Assembly (NCBI RefSeq): GCF_025151045.1
Contig: NZ_CP102285.1
Location: forward strand, 62,001-126,000
DNA length: 64,000 nucleotides
From: Parabacteroides johnsonii DSM 18315
GTDB lineage: Bacteria; Bacteroidota; Bacteroidia; Bacteroidales; Tannerellaceae
Direction: 5' to 3'
A program made the position numbers and the translations under genes. The first letter of the stretch is position 1. The number at the start of each line of letters is the position of its first letter. Shown here one piece after another: positions 16,819 to 26,371 of this stretch. The notes under the pieces are model-generated. The model was not told where the DNA came from. It ran no database searches and saw only the letters and a program-made list of their open reading frames with translations.

Positions 16819-17832
16819 TTATTTTCCACGCAGACGCCCTCCGATATTTCCCAGTCCGGAACCTGCTACACCGGCTGCAAATCCTCCGGCCTTGGTCGCG
16901 GTACGGTTGATGTTGCGGTTATAGTTTCCGCCACCGCCTGCCTGCACAATCCATCCGGCCACGGTCGGCACGGTAAAATATCCGATGAGACCTATCAGCA
17001 TGAAGATCACATATACCGAATTGGAGTTGTCCAGCGAATAGTTCGGATTGTTCTGGAGCTCCAGGATGTCGCTCTGCAGCATAAGTACCTGAATCTTGGC
17101 CAGCATACAGCTGAAAAGGTCACTCACGGGAAGCCACAGATAGACGGAAATGTAACGTGTGAACCACTGGCTGAGCGTGGACTGGAAACCGTCCCACACA
17201 CTGAAGGCAAAGGCAATGGGACCAAGGATGGACAATACAACCAGAAAAAAGGTCCTTACCGTATCTATAAGCAGGGATGCCGCGGCAAAAAGCAGTTCCA
17301 GCAGACTGCGGAAGGCGTCACGGATATTCTTTTCCAGATTGTACATGCCCACTTCCATATACATGCCCATGCGGGTTGCCATGGCATCGGGCGACCATCC
17401 GAGCTCGTCCAGCTGACGGTCAAACTCCTCATCGCTGACCAGATAGGCCGTTTCCGGATTGCGGAGCATGGCTTCACGTTCCAGCCTGTCCTTCTGCTCA
17501 CGGTACTGCTGCATATCCATCGTCTGCCCCTCAAGCATCTTGTGGGTTCCCTGCACAATCGGACTCAGCACCGTATTCATCGTTCCGAGTACCAGAGTCG
17601 GGAAAAGCATGATGCAGATGCCTATCGCAAACGGGCGCAGAAGCGGATACACGTCTATCGGTTCGGCACGGGCAAGCGACTGCCAGACACGGACGGCCAC
17701 ATAGAACAGGGCACCGAGTCCGGCAAGTCCCTTGGCTACATCCAGCATATCCTCACAAAGGGGCATCATTTCATTGTAAAGGCTCTCCAGAATGGTATGG
17801 AGATTCGAGAAATCCACGGATAACAATACCAT
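16819..17832 (-). CDS. traJ: TraJ, polytopic inner-membrane channel protein
   Basis: 337 aa with several hydrophobic segments: about 28-49 (VAKGLAGLGALFYVAV), 85-103 (PFAIGICIMLFPTLVLGTM), a long pair at about 185-220 and one at about 275-300. It ends in a glycine-rich tail (GGFAAGVAGSGLGNIGG). Matches TraJ of CTnDOT-type elements, comparable to the VirB6/TrbL channel components. Starts three bases after the traI stop. Confidence 0.9.
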   Translation of the reverse strand: MVLLSVDFSNLHTILESLYNEMMPLCEDMLDVAKGLAGLGALFYVAVRVWQSLARAEPIDVYPLLRPFAIGICIMLFPTLVLGTMNTVLSPIVQGTHKMLEGQTMDMQQYREQKDRLEREAMLRNPETAYLVSDEEFDRQLDELGWSPDAMATRMGMYMEVGMYNLEKNIRDAFRSLLELLFAAASLLIDTVRTFFLVVLSILGPIAFAFSVWDGFQSTLSQWFTRYISVYLWLPVSDLFSCMLAKIQVLMLQSDILELQNNPNYSLDNSNSVYVIFMLIGLIGYFTVPTVAGWIVQAGGGGNYNRNINRTATKAGGFAAGVAGSGLGNIGGRLRGK

Positions 17833-17835
17833 AGG

Positions 17836-18465
17836 CTACCAGTATTTGGAGGTGTCATTGCCATAGAGCTTCAGGACACGGTCAAGGTCATTCTTCTTGC
17901 GGGCACGCAGAAAACTCACGGCTATATTCCTGTTCGTATAGTAATTCACGAGATTGCGGTAACGGCGCATACTGGCATAACAGTCATCCACCACGTCCAT
18001 ACGGTCCTTGTCGGTCATGGAAAGGGTGCTGACGTTGATTACCTGCCTGAGATCCTGCAACACCCCGTTGCTCTCTTCCAGAAGTTTGGTATAACCGAAA
18101 GCGATTGCATCCAGCTCTTCGGGAGAAAAGTTCTCGTCACCCAGCATCTTCTGGAAATTGGTCACGTAGATTTCCGACACGTCACCGACCATCAGGATAA
18201 TCTCACTGACCTTACGGGCATCCTTCACCAGATTGTTGACGGACTTCAGGGCATCATAGTATTTCTTGTACTGCTGGTATATCTTCACCGTCTCCGCAAA
18301 ATTCTGGGCGGTACTTGTCGCGGTTGAAGAGGTATGCACGATATTGTCCGACATGTTGATGATACTCTGGGCAAGGTTCCCCGGATCGGTCACCACCCAC
18401 TGTGCCCGTATCTGTCCGGCAAGGAAAAAGGTTCCTGCACAAAGCAGCAGCAGTCTTTTTCTCAT
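17836..18465 (-). CDS. traI: TraI, secreted mating protein (DUF4141)
   Basis: 209 aa with a signal peptide (MRKRLLLLCAGTFFLAGQIRAQ), followed by WVVTDPGNLAQSIINM and a long helical body (QNFAETVKIYQQYKKYYDALKS). This N-terminal pattern is typical of the TraI/DUF4141 family and recalls VirB5-type helical proteins. The periplasmic location is inferred from the signal. Overlaps the preceding lipoprotein gene by four bases. Confidence 0.88.
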   Translation of the reverse strand: MRKRLLLLCAGTFFLAGQIRAQWVVTDPGNLAQSIINMSDNIVHTSSTATSTAQNFAETVKIYQQYKKYYDALKSVNNLVKDARKVSEIILMVGDVSEIYVTNFQKMLGDENFSPEELDAIAFGYTKLLEESNGVLQDLRQVINVSTLSMTDKDRMDVVDDCYASMRRYRNLVNYYTNRNIAVSFLRARKKNDLDRVLKLYGNDTSKYW

Positions 18466-18821
18466 GGACGTACCTCCTTCCTTACATAGTCACCGTTCGG
18501 AGAAAAGGTCAATACGTCAGCCGCCTCATTGTAGGCGATGTCTATGCGGTAGCCGGTATTGATGAACAGGTTACCGTTTTCTTCCACCAGCAGATAGGTT
18601 TCCGGCTTCAGCTTCCGTGTCTTTCCGCTGCGGGCGAAGACCGTCACCTTGCAGGCGTCCCCTTCCTTATATATAAGGACATCGGGCTTGCCTTCCACAC
18701 TGCTCCATGAACCGCACAGGCGGTCACAGTCCTTGAACCTGCTTTCACTACAGCTCTGCAGCAGCAGTGATGCCGCCCCGATCAGGCAGGCGGCCAGTCT
18801 GTACAACTGTCTGTTTTTCAT
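18462..18821 (-). CDS. traH: TraH-position lipoprotein (DUF3876-like)
   Basis: 119 aa. N-terminal lipoprotein signal with lipobox LLQSC at about residues 20-24, then a small beta-rich domain (LCGSWSSVEGKPDVLIY). Looks like the DUF3876 lipoproteins found between traG and traI of Bacteroidales ICEs, the traH slot in CTnDOT. Naming rests mainly on position. Envelope location follows from the lipobox. Confidence 0.75.
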   Translation of the reverse strand: MKNRQLYRLAACLIGAASLLLQSCSESRFKDCDRLCGSWSSVEGKPDVLIYKEGDACKVTVFARSGKTRKLKPETYLLVEENGNLFINTGYRIDIAYNEAADVLTFSPNGDYVRKEVRP

Positions 18822-18865
18822 GTCTTGTCTTTTTTAATGATGTTGTTCTTGTTTTACTGAATCTC

Positions 18866-19462
18866 TCAAAGTCCCATCTTGCGTCTTTTTGGCTTCGGGC
18901 TGACCGGGATGTGGACTTTTCTATATGACTTGTGTTCTTTTTCCTTGGTGTTATCATCAACTGCCGTCTTACGACCTGTCAGTCTGTCAAGTCTTGCATT
19001 AAGTTCTTTACATGCCTTCCTAGCCTGTTCCTTTTTGACTGCATCAGAGGAATATCGGTCAATGCCATATCTGACAAGGAAATCCCTGAATACAAAGAGA
19101 TTGTCAATATTCTTGGGATCTGCAGCTATACTCTCCAGTTTTTTAAAGTCCCTGTATAATTTGTCAATATAAGGAGCAGGAGGACGGGGGCATAGTCTCT
19201 CAAAAATATTCTCAACGGTATGTTTCAGTTGTGCATCAAGCTCTACAATATCAGGAACCTCACATTCCAGCCTTTTCAACCTGTATTCAGCAGGCTCCAG
19301 CCTTTCAAGCTGATGATACAACTCATAGTCTTCAGAGAATCCGTAATATTCACGGATCTCCTTCGGTATGTCCCATCCGTTCATCAGGGACCAGTAGAGA
19401 CATTCAATTATCTCATTACGCTTTCTTTCATCAGATTCAAAACTTTCATTCATAACCGTCAT
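18866..19462 (-). CDS. Extra gene between traG and traH, unknown (198 aa)
   Basis: Highly charged soluble protein with no signal peptide. Helical body (residues 20-130) with many Glu/Tyr, then a Lys/Arg-rich tail (RKVHIPVSPKPKRRKMGL) that might bind nucleic acid. The start at 19462 overlaps traG by four bases (ATGA); an alternative ATG is at 19453. I know of no such gene in the standard tra order, so it may be an addition to this lineage. It is visibly more AT-rich than traG and traI. Function unknown. Confidence 0.7.
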   Translation of the reverse strand: MTVMNESFESDERKRNEIIECLYWSLMNGWDIPKEIREYYGFSEDYELYHQLERLEPAEYRLKRLECEVPDIVELDAQLKHTVENIFERLCPRPPAPYIDKLYRDFKKLESIAADPKNIDNLFVFRDFLVRYGIDRYSSDAVKKEQARKACKELNARLDRLTGRKTAVDDNTKEKEHKSYRKVHIPVSPKPKRRKMGL

Positions 19463-21978
19463 GCTTTACCATTTGACATTTTCCTTTCCCTTCTCATTTC
19501 CGCAATGCGTTTCACGGCCAGTTCCAGATTTCCGCCCAGTTCCTTGGCCAGCTTCTGCAATTCCAGCTTTTCCGACTCTTCCGTGGTATATACGGCATAT
19601 TCCTCATCGCTGACTTCCGTGGCATACACGGCAGAATGGGTACCGCCAAGACCGATCCAGACCTCACGGTAGAAACGTCCGGGATGGTTGGCCTGGTTAA
19701 TGGACAGGATCTGTCCGCGTTCCTTGTCGGTCAGTCCGAGAAGCCGCTGGATATGGTCGAACTTGTTCATGTATTTCCGCTGGTCAAGAAGAATCTTGCA
19801 GTCACTGTTGTTGATGATAGCTTCCTTCACGACAGGGGAACTGATGATGTCATCCACTTCCTGGGTGACCACCACGGCCTCCCCGAAATATTTTCTGACG
19901 GTCTTAAAGAGATACTTTATGTACTCACTCATATTGGCTGACATAAGGGCTTTCCAGCATTCCTCAATGAGTATCATCTTGCGGATGCCTTTCAAACGGC
20001 GCATCTTGGTGATGAAGGTTTCCATGATTATCAGCGTGACCACGGGCAGAAGTACCTTGTTTCCGCTGATATTGTCCAGTTCAAATACGATAAAACGTTT
20101 GTTGGTAAGATCCAGTTCCTTGTCCGAATTAAGCAGGAAATCATAATCACCGCCACGGTAGAACGGTTCCAGCACGTTCAGGAAACCGTCGATGTCAAAA
20201 TCCTTCTCACGGACTTTCTTCTCCTCAATCATCCGGCGGTAGTCATCACGCACAAACTCGTAGAATCCGTTGAAATCGGGTCTGACATCCCTGTTTTCCG
20301 TTATCCTGCGGATATATGCGTTCACCGCTCCCGAAAGGGCCACTTCTTCCGAACGCCTTGGGGCTTCATCCTCACGTTTCCAGAGTGTGAGTATCAGTGT
20401 CTTGATGCTTTCACGCTTTTCAACGTCAAATTCCCCGGAATCCGTATAGAACGGATTGAAGGCGATGGGATTGTCCTCCTCATAGGTGATATAGATACCG
20501 TCCTCGCCATGTGTCCGGTCATGAATCAGGCTGCAAAGTCCCTGATAGCTGTTTCCGGTATCCACCAGCAGGATATGGGTACCCTGTTCATAATACTGGC
20601 GGACAAGGTGGTTCGTAAAGAAGGATTTACCGCTGCCGGAGGGACCGAGTATGAACTTGTTGCGGTTGGTGATGATTCCCTTGCGCATGGGCAGGTCACT
20701 GATGTCCAGATGAAGCGGTACGCCGCTCTGCCTGTCCGTCATACGGATACCAAACGGGCTGGGCGAACTGCGATAATTCGTTTCCGAAGCAAACAGGCAG
20801 ACAGCCTGTTCCAGAAAGGTATAGAAACTTTCCTCAGCCGGAAAATCGCCCGCATTGCCTGGAATACCAGACCAGTACAGCACCGGAGTATCTATCGTGT
20901 TGTAATGAGGTACGCATCCCATCAGGGCAAGCTGGCTGCCGGTATCGTTCTTGATACGCCTTAACTCTTCCTCGTCTTCCGCCCAGGCCAGTACGTTACA
21001 GTGGCACCGAACCGGAACAAGCCCTTTCGTATGCGCCTCGTCCAGATACATTTCTGCCCATTCATAGTTCACGGCATTGCTGCGGCTGTATTTCGACAGG
21101 GACAGCATGTTGCGTGAAGTCTTTTCCATGCGTTGCAGGATTTCCTGCGCGTCATCGATAAACACGTACTGCGAATAGACATGGTTGCATGAAAGCAGAA
21201 GTCCTACCGGAGCCGCAAACGAAAGACGGCAGTCGCTACGGTCAGTGGACAAGCGCTCATAACGCATGTCCGTGCCCACACTGCCGGGAAGGTCTTCCGT
21301 ATCGGAAAGCACATGCAGGCAAAGACGTTTGTCACCGATGCGCATACGTTCCGGATCAAGGCAGATGTCCTGTAATACGGGGTGCGTGTCCTCCATACCG
21401 AGAGTCAGGTATCGTTCAATCAGCCCGGGACATTCTTCCGTTCCGACAACCTCTTCCGTTCTAAGACGCTTCATCCTGACATGCCCCGAATCGTTCATGA
21501 TACGCTCGAACTGCTCCACCGCCTCCAGAAATTTCACGACCGAATCCCAGTCCGTGATTTCCTTGGAAAGGATATAGCCACGGCACAGGGTACTGAAATC
21601 ACTGCGACGTCGGGCACGTTCGCGTGTGGTCTTTGTCAGATACAGGAAGCAGCGGTGCCTGAGATACGGGCGTTCGTTGAAATGACGCTCATAGCTGCGG
21701 GACAGGAAACTTTCCGTCCCGTCTCCTTCGCTCCGGTAGTTTTCCTTGACGAACCAGTCCTGCTTGTACACGACCGAATAATTGGGAAGCACCTTCATGG
21801 CCTTCACCCAGGTACCGTGAATGGCTTCGTATTCCGTCGCCGTCACCGTGTACAGTTCAGGCAGCTCGACCTCGAAGGCTACCGTAATGTCCGCATCCTT
21901 GCTTACGATGCAGTTGTTTTCCACGGCCAGAATCGGGAATCTGTCTTCCAGATCACAGGTCTTCAATACACTTCTCAT
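19459..21978 (-). CDS. traG: TraG, VirB4-family conjugation ATPase
   Basis: 839 aa, full length for the family. Powers assembly and substrate transfer of the mating channel. Walker A: LGPSGSGKSFFTN at about residues 440-452. Walker B: MILIEECWKAL at about 665-675, with a following arginine/glutamine sensor region (VVTQEVDDI). The N-terminal half is the VirB4 membrane-associated domain. Overlaps traF by four bases. No sign of truncation. Confidence 0.95.
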   Translation of the reverse strand: MRSVLKTCDLEDRFPILAVENNCIVSKDADITVAFEVELPELYTVTATEYEAIHGTWVKAMKVLPNYSVVYKQDWFVKENYRSEGDGTESFLSRSYERHFNERPYLRHRCFLYLTKTTRERARRRSDFSTLCRGYILSKEITDWDSVVKFLEAVEQFERIMNDSGHVRMKRLRTEEVVGTEECPGLIERYLTLGMEDTHPVLQDICLDPERMRIGDKRLCLHVLSDTEDLPGSVGTDMRYERLSTDRSDCRLSFAAPVGLLLSCNHVYSQYVFIDDAQEILQRMEKTSRNMLSLSKYSRSNAVNYEWAEMYLDEAHTKGLVPVRCHCNVLAWAEDEEELRRIKNDTGSQLALMGCVPHYNTIDTPVLYWSGIPGNAGDFPAEESFYTFLEQAVCLFASETNYRSSPSPFGIRMTDRQSGVPLHLDISDLPMRKGIITNRNKFILGPSGSGKSFFTNHLVRQYYEQGTHILLVDTGNSYQGLCSLIHDRTHGEDGIYITYEEDNPIAFNPFYTDSGEFDVEKRESIKTLILTLWKREDEAPRRSEEVALSGAVNAYIRRITENRDVRPDFNGFYEFVRDDYRRMIEEKKVREKDFDIDGFLNVLEPFYRGGDYDFLLNSDKELDLTNKRFIVFELDNISGNKVLLPVVTLIIMETFITKMRRLKGIRKMILIEECWKALMSANMSEYIKYLFKTVRKYFGEAVVVTQEVDDIISSPVVKEAIINNSDCKILLDQRKYMNKFDHIQRLLGLTDKERGQILSINQANHPGRFYREVWIGLGGTHSAVYATEVSDEEYAVYTTEESEKLELQKLAKELGGNLELAVKRIAEMRRERKMSNGKA

Positions 21979-22298
21979 TTCTTTCTCTTCTTTTTGGTTA
22001 ATGCTCTGAATATTCTGCGACGGGCTGACAGATAGCGCGGATGGCGTTTCTCGGCCAGCATCTTCATCAGCCCGTGCTCACCGTAGCGGGCATTCATGCG
22101 GAAAGTCAGCCATACGGCCAGGGAACCGGATACCGCCCCGAAAGACAGGCATACCAGCTGGCTGACACCGGCCATATACAGGACAACCACCGCAAGAAAG
22201 ACCGACACAAGACCTCCGGCAAAAAAGAACAGGTACTGTGATTTCAAGCCCTTGAACTCAATCGGACGGCCTGCTCCTTTGTTGATACGGTAATCCAT
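21975..22298 (-). CDS. traF: TraF, VirB3-like membrane protein (DUF4133)
   Basis: 107 aa, with two adjacent membrane helices at about residues 22-42 and 46-67 (LFFFAGGLVSVFLAVVVLYMAG, LVCLSFGAVSGSLAVWLTF) and a very basic C-terminus. The opening INKGAGRPIEFKGLKSQYL is the hallmark of the TraF/DUF4133 family, equivalent to VirB3. It sits between the pilin-like traE and the ATPase traG, as VirB3 sits before VirB4. Confidence 0.92.
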   Translation of the reverse strand: MDYRINKGAGRPIEFKGLKSQYLFFFAGGLVSVFLAVVVLYMAGVSQLVCLSFGAVSGSLAVWLTFRMNARYGEHGLMKMLAEKRHPRYLSARRRIFRALTKKKRKK

Positions 22299-22301
22299 GG
22301 C

Positions 22302-22598
22302 TTACAGGAAGAAGGAACGGAGAATGGTGGCGGCCACAATCAGGAAGATGCAGGCGAAGAACCAGCTTGCCGCAGTCTTGGACGTATCCGGGTCGCCGCT
22401 GCTGAACTTGCCATACGTCTTGATACCGCCGACCAGACCGAGTACGGCTCCGATGGCATAACACAATTTGGTGGCCGGATCGAAATACGAAGTCATAAGG
22501 CTGGTAGCCTCATTGATGCCGGCAAGACCCTGTCCCTGTGCGAAGGCACCTGCCGCTGCCAGCACACACAATACTGAAAATAGGATTCTTCTCTTCAT
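22302..22598 (-). CDS. traE: TraE, VirB2-like pilin candidate (DUF4134)
   Basis: I chose ATG 22598 (MKRRILFSVLCVLAAAGAFAQ), which gives a proper signal peptide. The longer frame from 22694 runs across the promoter and operator. The mature protein has two hydrophobic helices (KLCYAIGAVLGLVGGI and SWFFACIFLIVAATILRSFF), the VirB2-type pilin layout, and matches the DUF4134/TraE family. First gene of the traE-traQ unit, with its own promoter 45-75 bases upstream. Confidence 0.9.
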   Translation of the reverse strand: MKRRILFSVLCVLAAAGAFAQGQGLAGINEATSLMTSYFDPATKLCYAIGAVLGLVGGIKTYGKFSSGDPDTSKTAASWFFACIFLIVAATILRSFFL

Positions 22599-22642
22599 TG
22601 TCGAATCATTTTGGGGTTTGACATAAATTTTGAATTCGACTG

Positions 22643-22676
22643 CAAATATATAAGGCTTAAACCGCTGTGATACAAC
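22643..22676 (-). promoter_or_regulatory. Promoter of the traE-traQ operon
   Basis: Minus strand: TATATTTG (22650-22643) matches the -7 consensus TAnnTTTG, and GTTG (22676-22673) sits 22 bases upstream as a weak -33. Predicted transcription start about 10 bases further, some 40 bases before ATG 22598. Confidence 0.65.
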
Positions 22677-22706
22677 ACCGTCATCAGGTGTCACCAGATG
22701 TCATCA
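22677..22706 (-). promoter_or_regulatory. Operator array (10-bp direct repeats) upstream of traE
   Basis: Read on the minus strand: TGATGACATC, TGGTGACACC, TGATGACGGT, three direct repeats with exact 10-bp period. The array ends at the base before the -33 box, the usual place for an activator that touches RNA polymerase. The same repeat recurs upstream of traA and of the HTH gene pair near 47.9 kb. Confidence 0.65.
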
Positions 22707-22714
22707 GATAACAC

Positions 22715-23067
22715 TAATAAATGAAAGTTTAAAATTATATTATTAAAAAAAACGTATTGGTAATTTTTTAAATGTGATTTTTCACTTATTCCTATAAACT
22801 CTGATAATAGACATGAATTCTATTCTAGATCTCCTTATAATTCCAATTAATTGATTTTGTTGATGATTATACAAGCCTCTTTTACATATTGATAATATAT
22901 AAAGCTTACATGATACAATTTTTAGAACAAAATAGAAAATCCTAGTTTCTTAAGAAAGATATAAAAAGATATAATATGAAAATAAAATGTGATAATATAC
23001 ATTATAGCTTTGAAATATAGAATATTATTGCTATATTGCCAAAAATTGTTATTTTACTATAGTATTT
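22715..23067. other. AT-rich intergenic start of the traE/traD cargo region
   Basis: No gene seen. Base composition drops sharply to very AT-rich just left of the cargo genes, marking one edge of inserted DNA. A possible -7 element TAGCTTTG lies at 23006-23013, 55 bases before the 125-aa gene, without a clear -33. Confidence 0.5.
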
Positions 23068-23445
23068 ATGATAATCAACAATAATAATCATCATCCTAAA
23101 AAAAGGAAGAAATATGAACAAATTGCATTGGCTGAGAGTCTTTTTAACAAGACTAAAGGCGTTTCATTTTCTAGTTGCAAGTATACAGAGGTAAAGACAG
23201 TTATTGTAAAAAAAATAGGTAAAGTATACCTTGCTCCGAAAGAGAAAACAGTTATATTGTCTGATGAAGCAAAAGCAACTGCAAAACGATTAAGACTTTC
23301 TTTTGTAGATGTACTTGATGCTTGTAATAGATTTGAATTAGATAGCGTAAAATCATCTATGTATACATCAGTGGGACCTTGCAAAAAACGGCAGATAATA
23401 ACAAAGGTAGATTATGTAAGTATTAATAGTCTCGAACAAAAGTGA
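23068..23445 (+). CDS. Small basic cargo protein, unknown (125 aa)
   Basis: Strongly basic N-terminus (NNHHPKKRKKYEQ) followed by a compact domain containing DEAKATAKRLRLSFVDVLDACNRF. No family recognised. The basic head and helical segment would suit nucleic-acid binding (inference). It is on the plus strand, opposite to tra, and is followed by its own terminator, so it is transcribed separately from the 915-aa gene. AT-rich, unlike tra genes. Confidence 0.6.
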   Translation: MIINNNNHHPKKRKKYEQIALAESLFNKTKGVSFSSCKYTEVKTVIVKKIGKVYLAPKEKTVILSDEAKATAKRLRLSFVDVLDACNRFELDSVKSSMYTSVGPCKKRQIITKVDYVSINSLEQK

Positions 23446-23471
23446 AAGACATATTTAAATAAATAACATGG

Positions 23472-23501
23472 GCCATCACATATAAGAGATGGCTTTTTTT
23501 G
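23472..23501 (+). terminator. Terminator between 125-aa and 915-aa cargo genes
   Basis: GCCATC (23472-23477) pairs with GATGGC (23488-23493) over a 10-base loop, followed directly by seven T. Classic rho-independent form, 27 bases after the stop at 23445. Confidence 0.85.
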
Positions 23502-23545
23502 TTTTAATTGTATTATGATTATTTTTTAACAAATAAGAATTCGAT

Positions 23546-26293
23546 ATGAAAAATAGCTATGGAAATAATATAAAAAAAATTGTCGAACTGAATCCACTAT
23601 GTGAAAGTTTCTATCAATATTTTGTAAAAAAAAATAGTAACAGGGACTATGAATGTGTACTTCTTAGAAATTTAATTCTTCAATATATAGAAACTATTAG
23701 TTTTTATATTGAAGATATTATAAGTTTATCTTTTAGTGTTGAATATGATGAACAAGAAGAGGACTTGAAAGTCGTTTACCATTGTCCTGAGAAAAAAATA
23801 AAAATAGAGTCAAACTGTACTAAAGAAGGCTTGTTTAGATTCTTTTCAGAATTGACACACACTGTTTTAGATGATAAATTTTACACTTCTTTTTGTGAAG
23901 ACGAAGTACATGAGGCTTTCAAGAAATATATAAATGATTTATGGAATTATTACCAAAATTATAATAATACTGTGTCTAGCTACAAACTGGGTTCAAAGGA
24001 TACGCAATTTACAAGTTATATAAACTTACTCTTACAAGATACAGATTCAGGTTTACTTTTGATAGAACAGTTAAATTTCTTAATCTATTTGTTTAATAAC
24101 ATTTGCCAGTCTCTTCTTAAAGGTGAATATTTGATTTATGATGATTTTGCAAAAGAATATCTAACTAAAGCGGTAACTTATTCTTCCATAGAGACTAAAC
24201 GAACAGCAATTATTAACCTTGAAGAGAATAATCTGCAAAATCAAGATTCAAATACATCTGCACAAAATGAAGCAGAGGAGATATTAGAAGAAGAAAAGGA
24301 AGAAACATCTCAAGGCGATAATAATAACCAAGAGGAAAAAGTAGAGCCTGAACCGTGTGTTGAAAAAGACGAAAAGAATGAGTTGGAATATTTTAAAGAT
24401 GACCTATTATCATTCTTTAGCTCTAAATGTACTTTTTTTAATATAGACAAAAAAGATGAGAACCATCAATTCCTTAGTAAGGTTTTACTAAGTAGTTTTA
24501 TAGACTTATACCGAGAGTCTAAAATAACGCCTTTTATCCATTATATGAATGTAAATAATATGTTGGCGGATTACAGTATCTTTATTGAAAAAATTAAAAA
24601 GTATACAGAAATAAAGCAACGACAGCATTTATTTAATATAGAAAAATATGAACAGACCGACTATGAGAATAATGTCTCTTTGTGTGTTAATACACTTCCT
24701 TTGGCTAACACAGTAACTGCCTTAGGTAAAATTATGCAATACATTTTTCACTTGATATTGGACATGTGTCTTATAGATCATAATTATATATCAACAGATA
24801 AAAACTTAATAGTATTATTGCGTTTGCATTGCATTTTACAATTAAATTCTCAACAATCGCCTAATAATTATAGTTTTTTCATGGTATTAGACTCTTTAAA
24901 GAAGAGAACTTTAATTAATAAAAAAAACATTGAAGAACTAGAAAATACAATCAAGCTTGTAGGCATCAAGAATGATCTTCTTCTTCTGAAAATGAGGAAA
25001 AGATCAGGATATTCGTTAAAAGATATAGTGTACCATGCCATTATACCAGAACAAGTGGAGAACATTCATGAAAAACCATATTATCTATTTTTACCTCCAT
25101 CCCAATTTTTGCCTGATATAAAACAGAACATTATTTATGAACGCTATATAGCACTTTTAGAGAAGAATTGTGAAAACATAGAAAAGCATTTAAAAGGTTA
25201 TGAACAAATATTTACAGAGATCATTTGTAAAAATGAATTAGACTATGAAATAAAATACAAGCAACTGACTCAAGCATTAGAAAAACCTTTATATGCTATT
25301 CTTGGTTCTTGTAATGAAAAAATTTTTGCATACAACAATGTGATTTATTTTAACTTTAAAAACCATTTTATAAAATATGGTAGATACATAAAAAAGTTAA
25401 AGATAGAAATCAAAGAGAAGAGAAATGATGATTATCTTAAAGAAATTACTGAATTCATTGAAGCAAATAAGGAATCTGAAATGATTTCGTGTGCATTTAT
25501 TTTAAAACATTTAGAGTGGTTGGACAAAGTTATGAAAGATGATATACTTTGTTCGGGAAAAGAGTCCCATGAGCTAATTATAGGTTTTGACTATATTAGA
25601 TTAGCAGAGATTTTACTAAATTCCCTACAAATGCTTATTAAGAAACTTGAATCGGATTCTTACTGTATGAACTATAGTTCTTTTTTTCAGGATTGCTTCT
25701 TTCAGAAAAATGGTGAAAAAGTGGAGAGAATGATAATTAAAGATCCTACCCAATTAGGTTTTGATCCTGAGAATAACGACTCTAAAAATATATTTTTTCT
25801 TTCTTCAATCTGGCAACCTCCAGTAAGTTTAAATATTTTAAAAATAAAATATGAGCATTACACAGAAAGAGTCAAATTGAACGCTACTTTTTTCTACCAA
25901 ATTTATATAACCACAATGGAAGAAACGCAAAATCATAATATTAAGAATAACGTTGACGACATTAAAAATAGAATTGAAGCGAATGAAAAGTCAATTATCG
26001 AAAGAATGCATGAATTGCTGACAGAAAATAAAAAAGATACGGTACAGATTTTAGGTGTATTTGCAGCATTTCTTGCTATAGCAACAGTCGGTTTAGGTAA
26101 TCTTTCCGGTGATAAAAATAATCCAATCAATATACAAGATAGAGTAATAAGTATTTGTGCATGTTTTGGCTATTTTATTCTGCTTCTACAACTTCTTACA
26201 ACTAGAAAGATTAGAGAAAACTTAACGATATACATATTGTTAATTATAATTATCTTTTTCCTAACCATTATCTTCATTTCTGGATTAAATTAA
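23546..26293 (+). CDS. 915-aa cargo protein with three C-terminal membrane helices
   Basis: No known domain recognised. Residues 1-225 form one helical region. Residues about 230-275 are an acidic Glu/Gln/Asn-rich linker (EEILEEEKEETSQGDNNNQ). A large helical region covers about 275-800. A probable coiled coil (IKNRIEANEKSIIERMHELL) leads into three membrane helices at about 833-854, 866-886 and 893-914. Large cytosolic body plus a terminal membrane bundle is a layout shared with membrane-damaging phage-defence effectors, but this is analogy, not homology. AT-rich, plus strand, sitting in an ICE cargo slot. Function unknown. Confidence 0.75.
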   Translation: MKNSYGNNIKKIVELNPLCESFYQYFVKKNSNRDYECVLLRNLILQYIETISFYIEDIISLSFSVEYDEQEEDLKVVYHCPEKKIKIESNCTKEGLFRFFSELTHTVLDDKFYTSFCEDEVHEAFKKYINDLWNYYQNYNNTVSSYKLGSKDTQFTSYINLLLQDTDSGLLLIEQLNFLIYLFNNICQSLLKGEYLIYDDFAKEYLTKAVTYSSIETKRTAIINLEENNLQNQDSNTSAQNEAEEILEEEKEETSQGDNNNQEEKVEPEPCVEKDEKNELEYFKDDLLSFFSSKCTFFNIDKKDENHQFLSKVLLSSFIDLYRESKITPFIHYMNVNNMLADYSIFIEKIKKYTEIKQRQHLFNIEKYEQTDYENNVSLCVNTLPLANTVTALGKIMQYIFHLILDMCLIDHNYISTDKNLIVLLRLHCILQLNSQQSPNNYSFFMVLDSLKKRTLINKKNIEELENTIKLVGIKNDLLLLKMRKRSGYSLKDIVYHAIIPEQVENIHEKPYYLFLPPSQFLPDIKQNIIYERYIALLEKNCENIEKHLKGYEQIFTEIICKNELDYEIKYKQLTQALEKPLYAILGSCNEKIFAYNNVIYFNFKNHFIKYGRYIKKLKIEIKEKRNDDYLKEITEFIEANKESEMISCAFILKHLEWLDKVMKDDILCSGKESHELIIGFDYIRLAEILLNSLQMLIKKLESDSYCMNYSSFFQDCFFQKNGEKVERMIIKDPTQLGFDPENNDSKNIFFLSSIWQPPVSLNILKIKYEHYTERVKLNATFFYQIYITTMEETQNHNIKNNVDDIKNRIEANEKSIIERMHELLTENKKDTVQILGVFAAFLAIATVGLGNLSGDKNNPINIQDRVISICACFGYFILLLQLLTTRKIRENLTIYILLIIIIFFLTIIFISGLN

Positions 26294-26371
26294 GCAGTAA
26301 ATATAAATTTGTGAAGAACACTGTAAATTTGAAAAGTAAGCATTCGTAAAGTAACCATTCTATTCTCCGCC

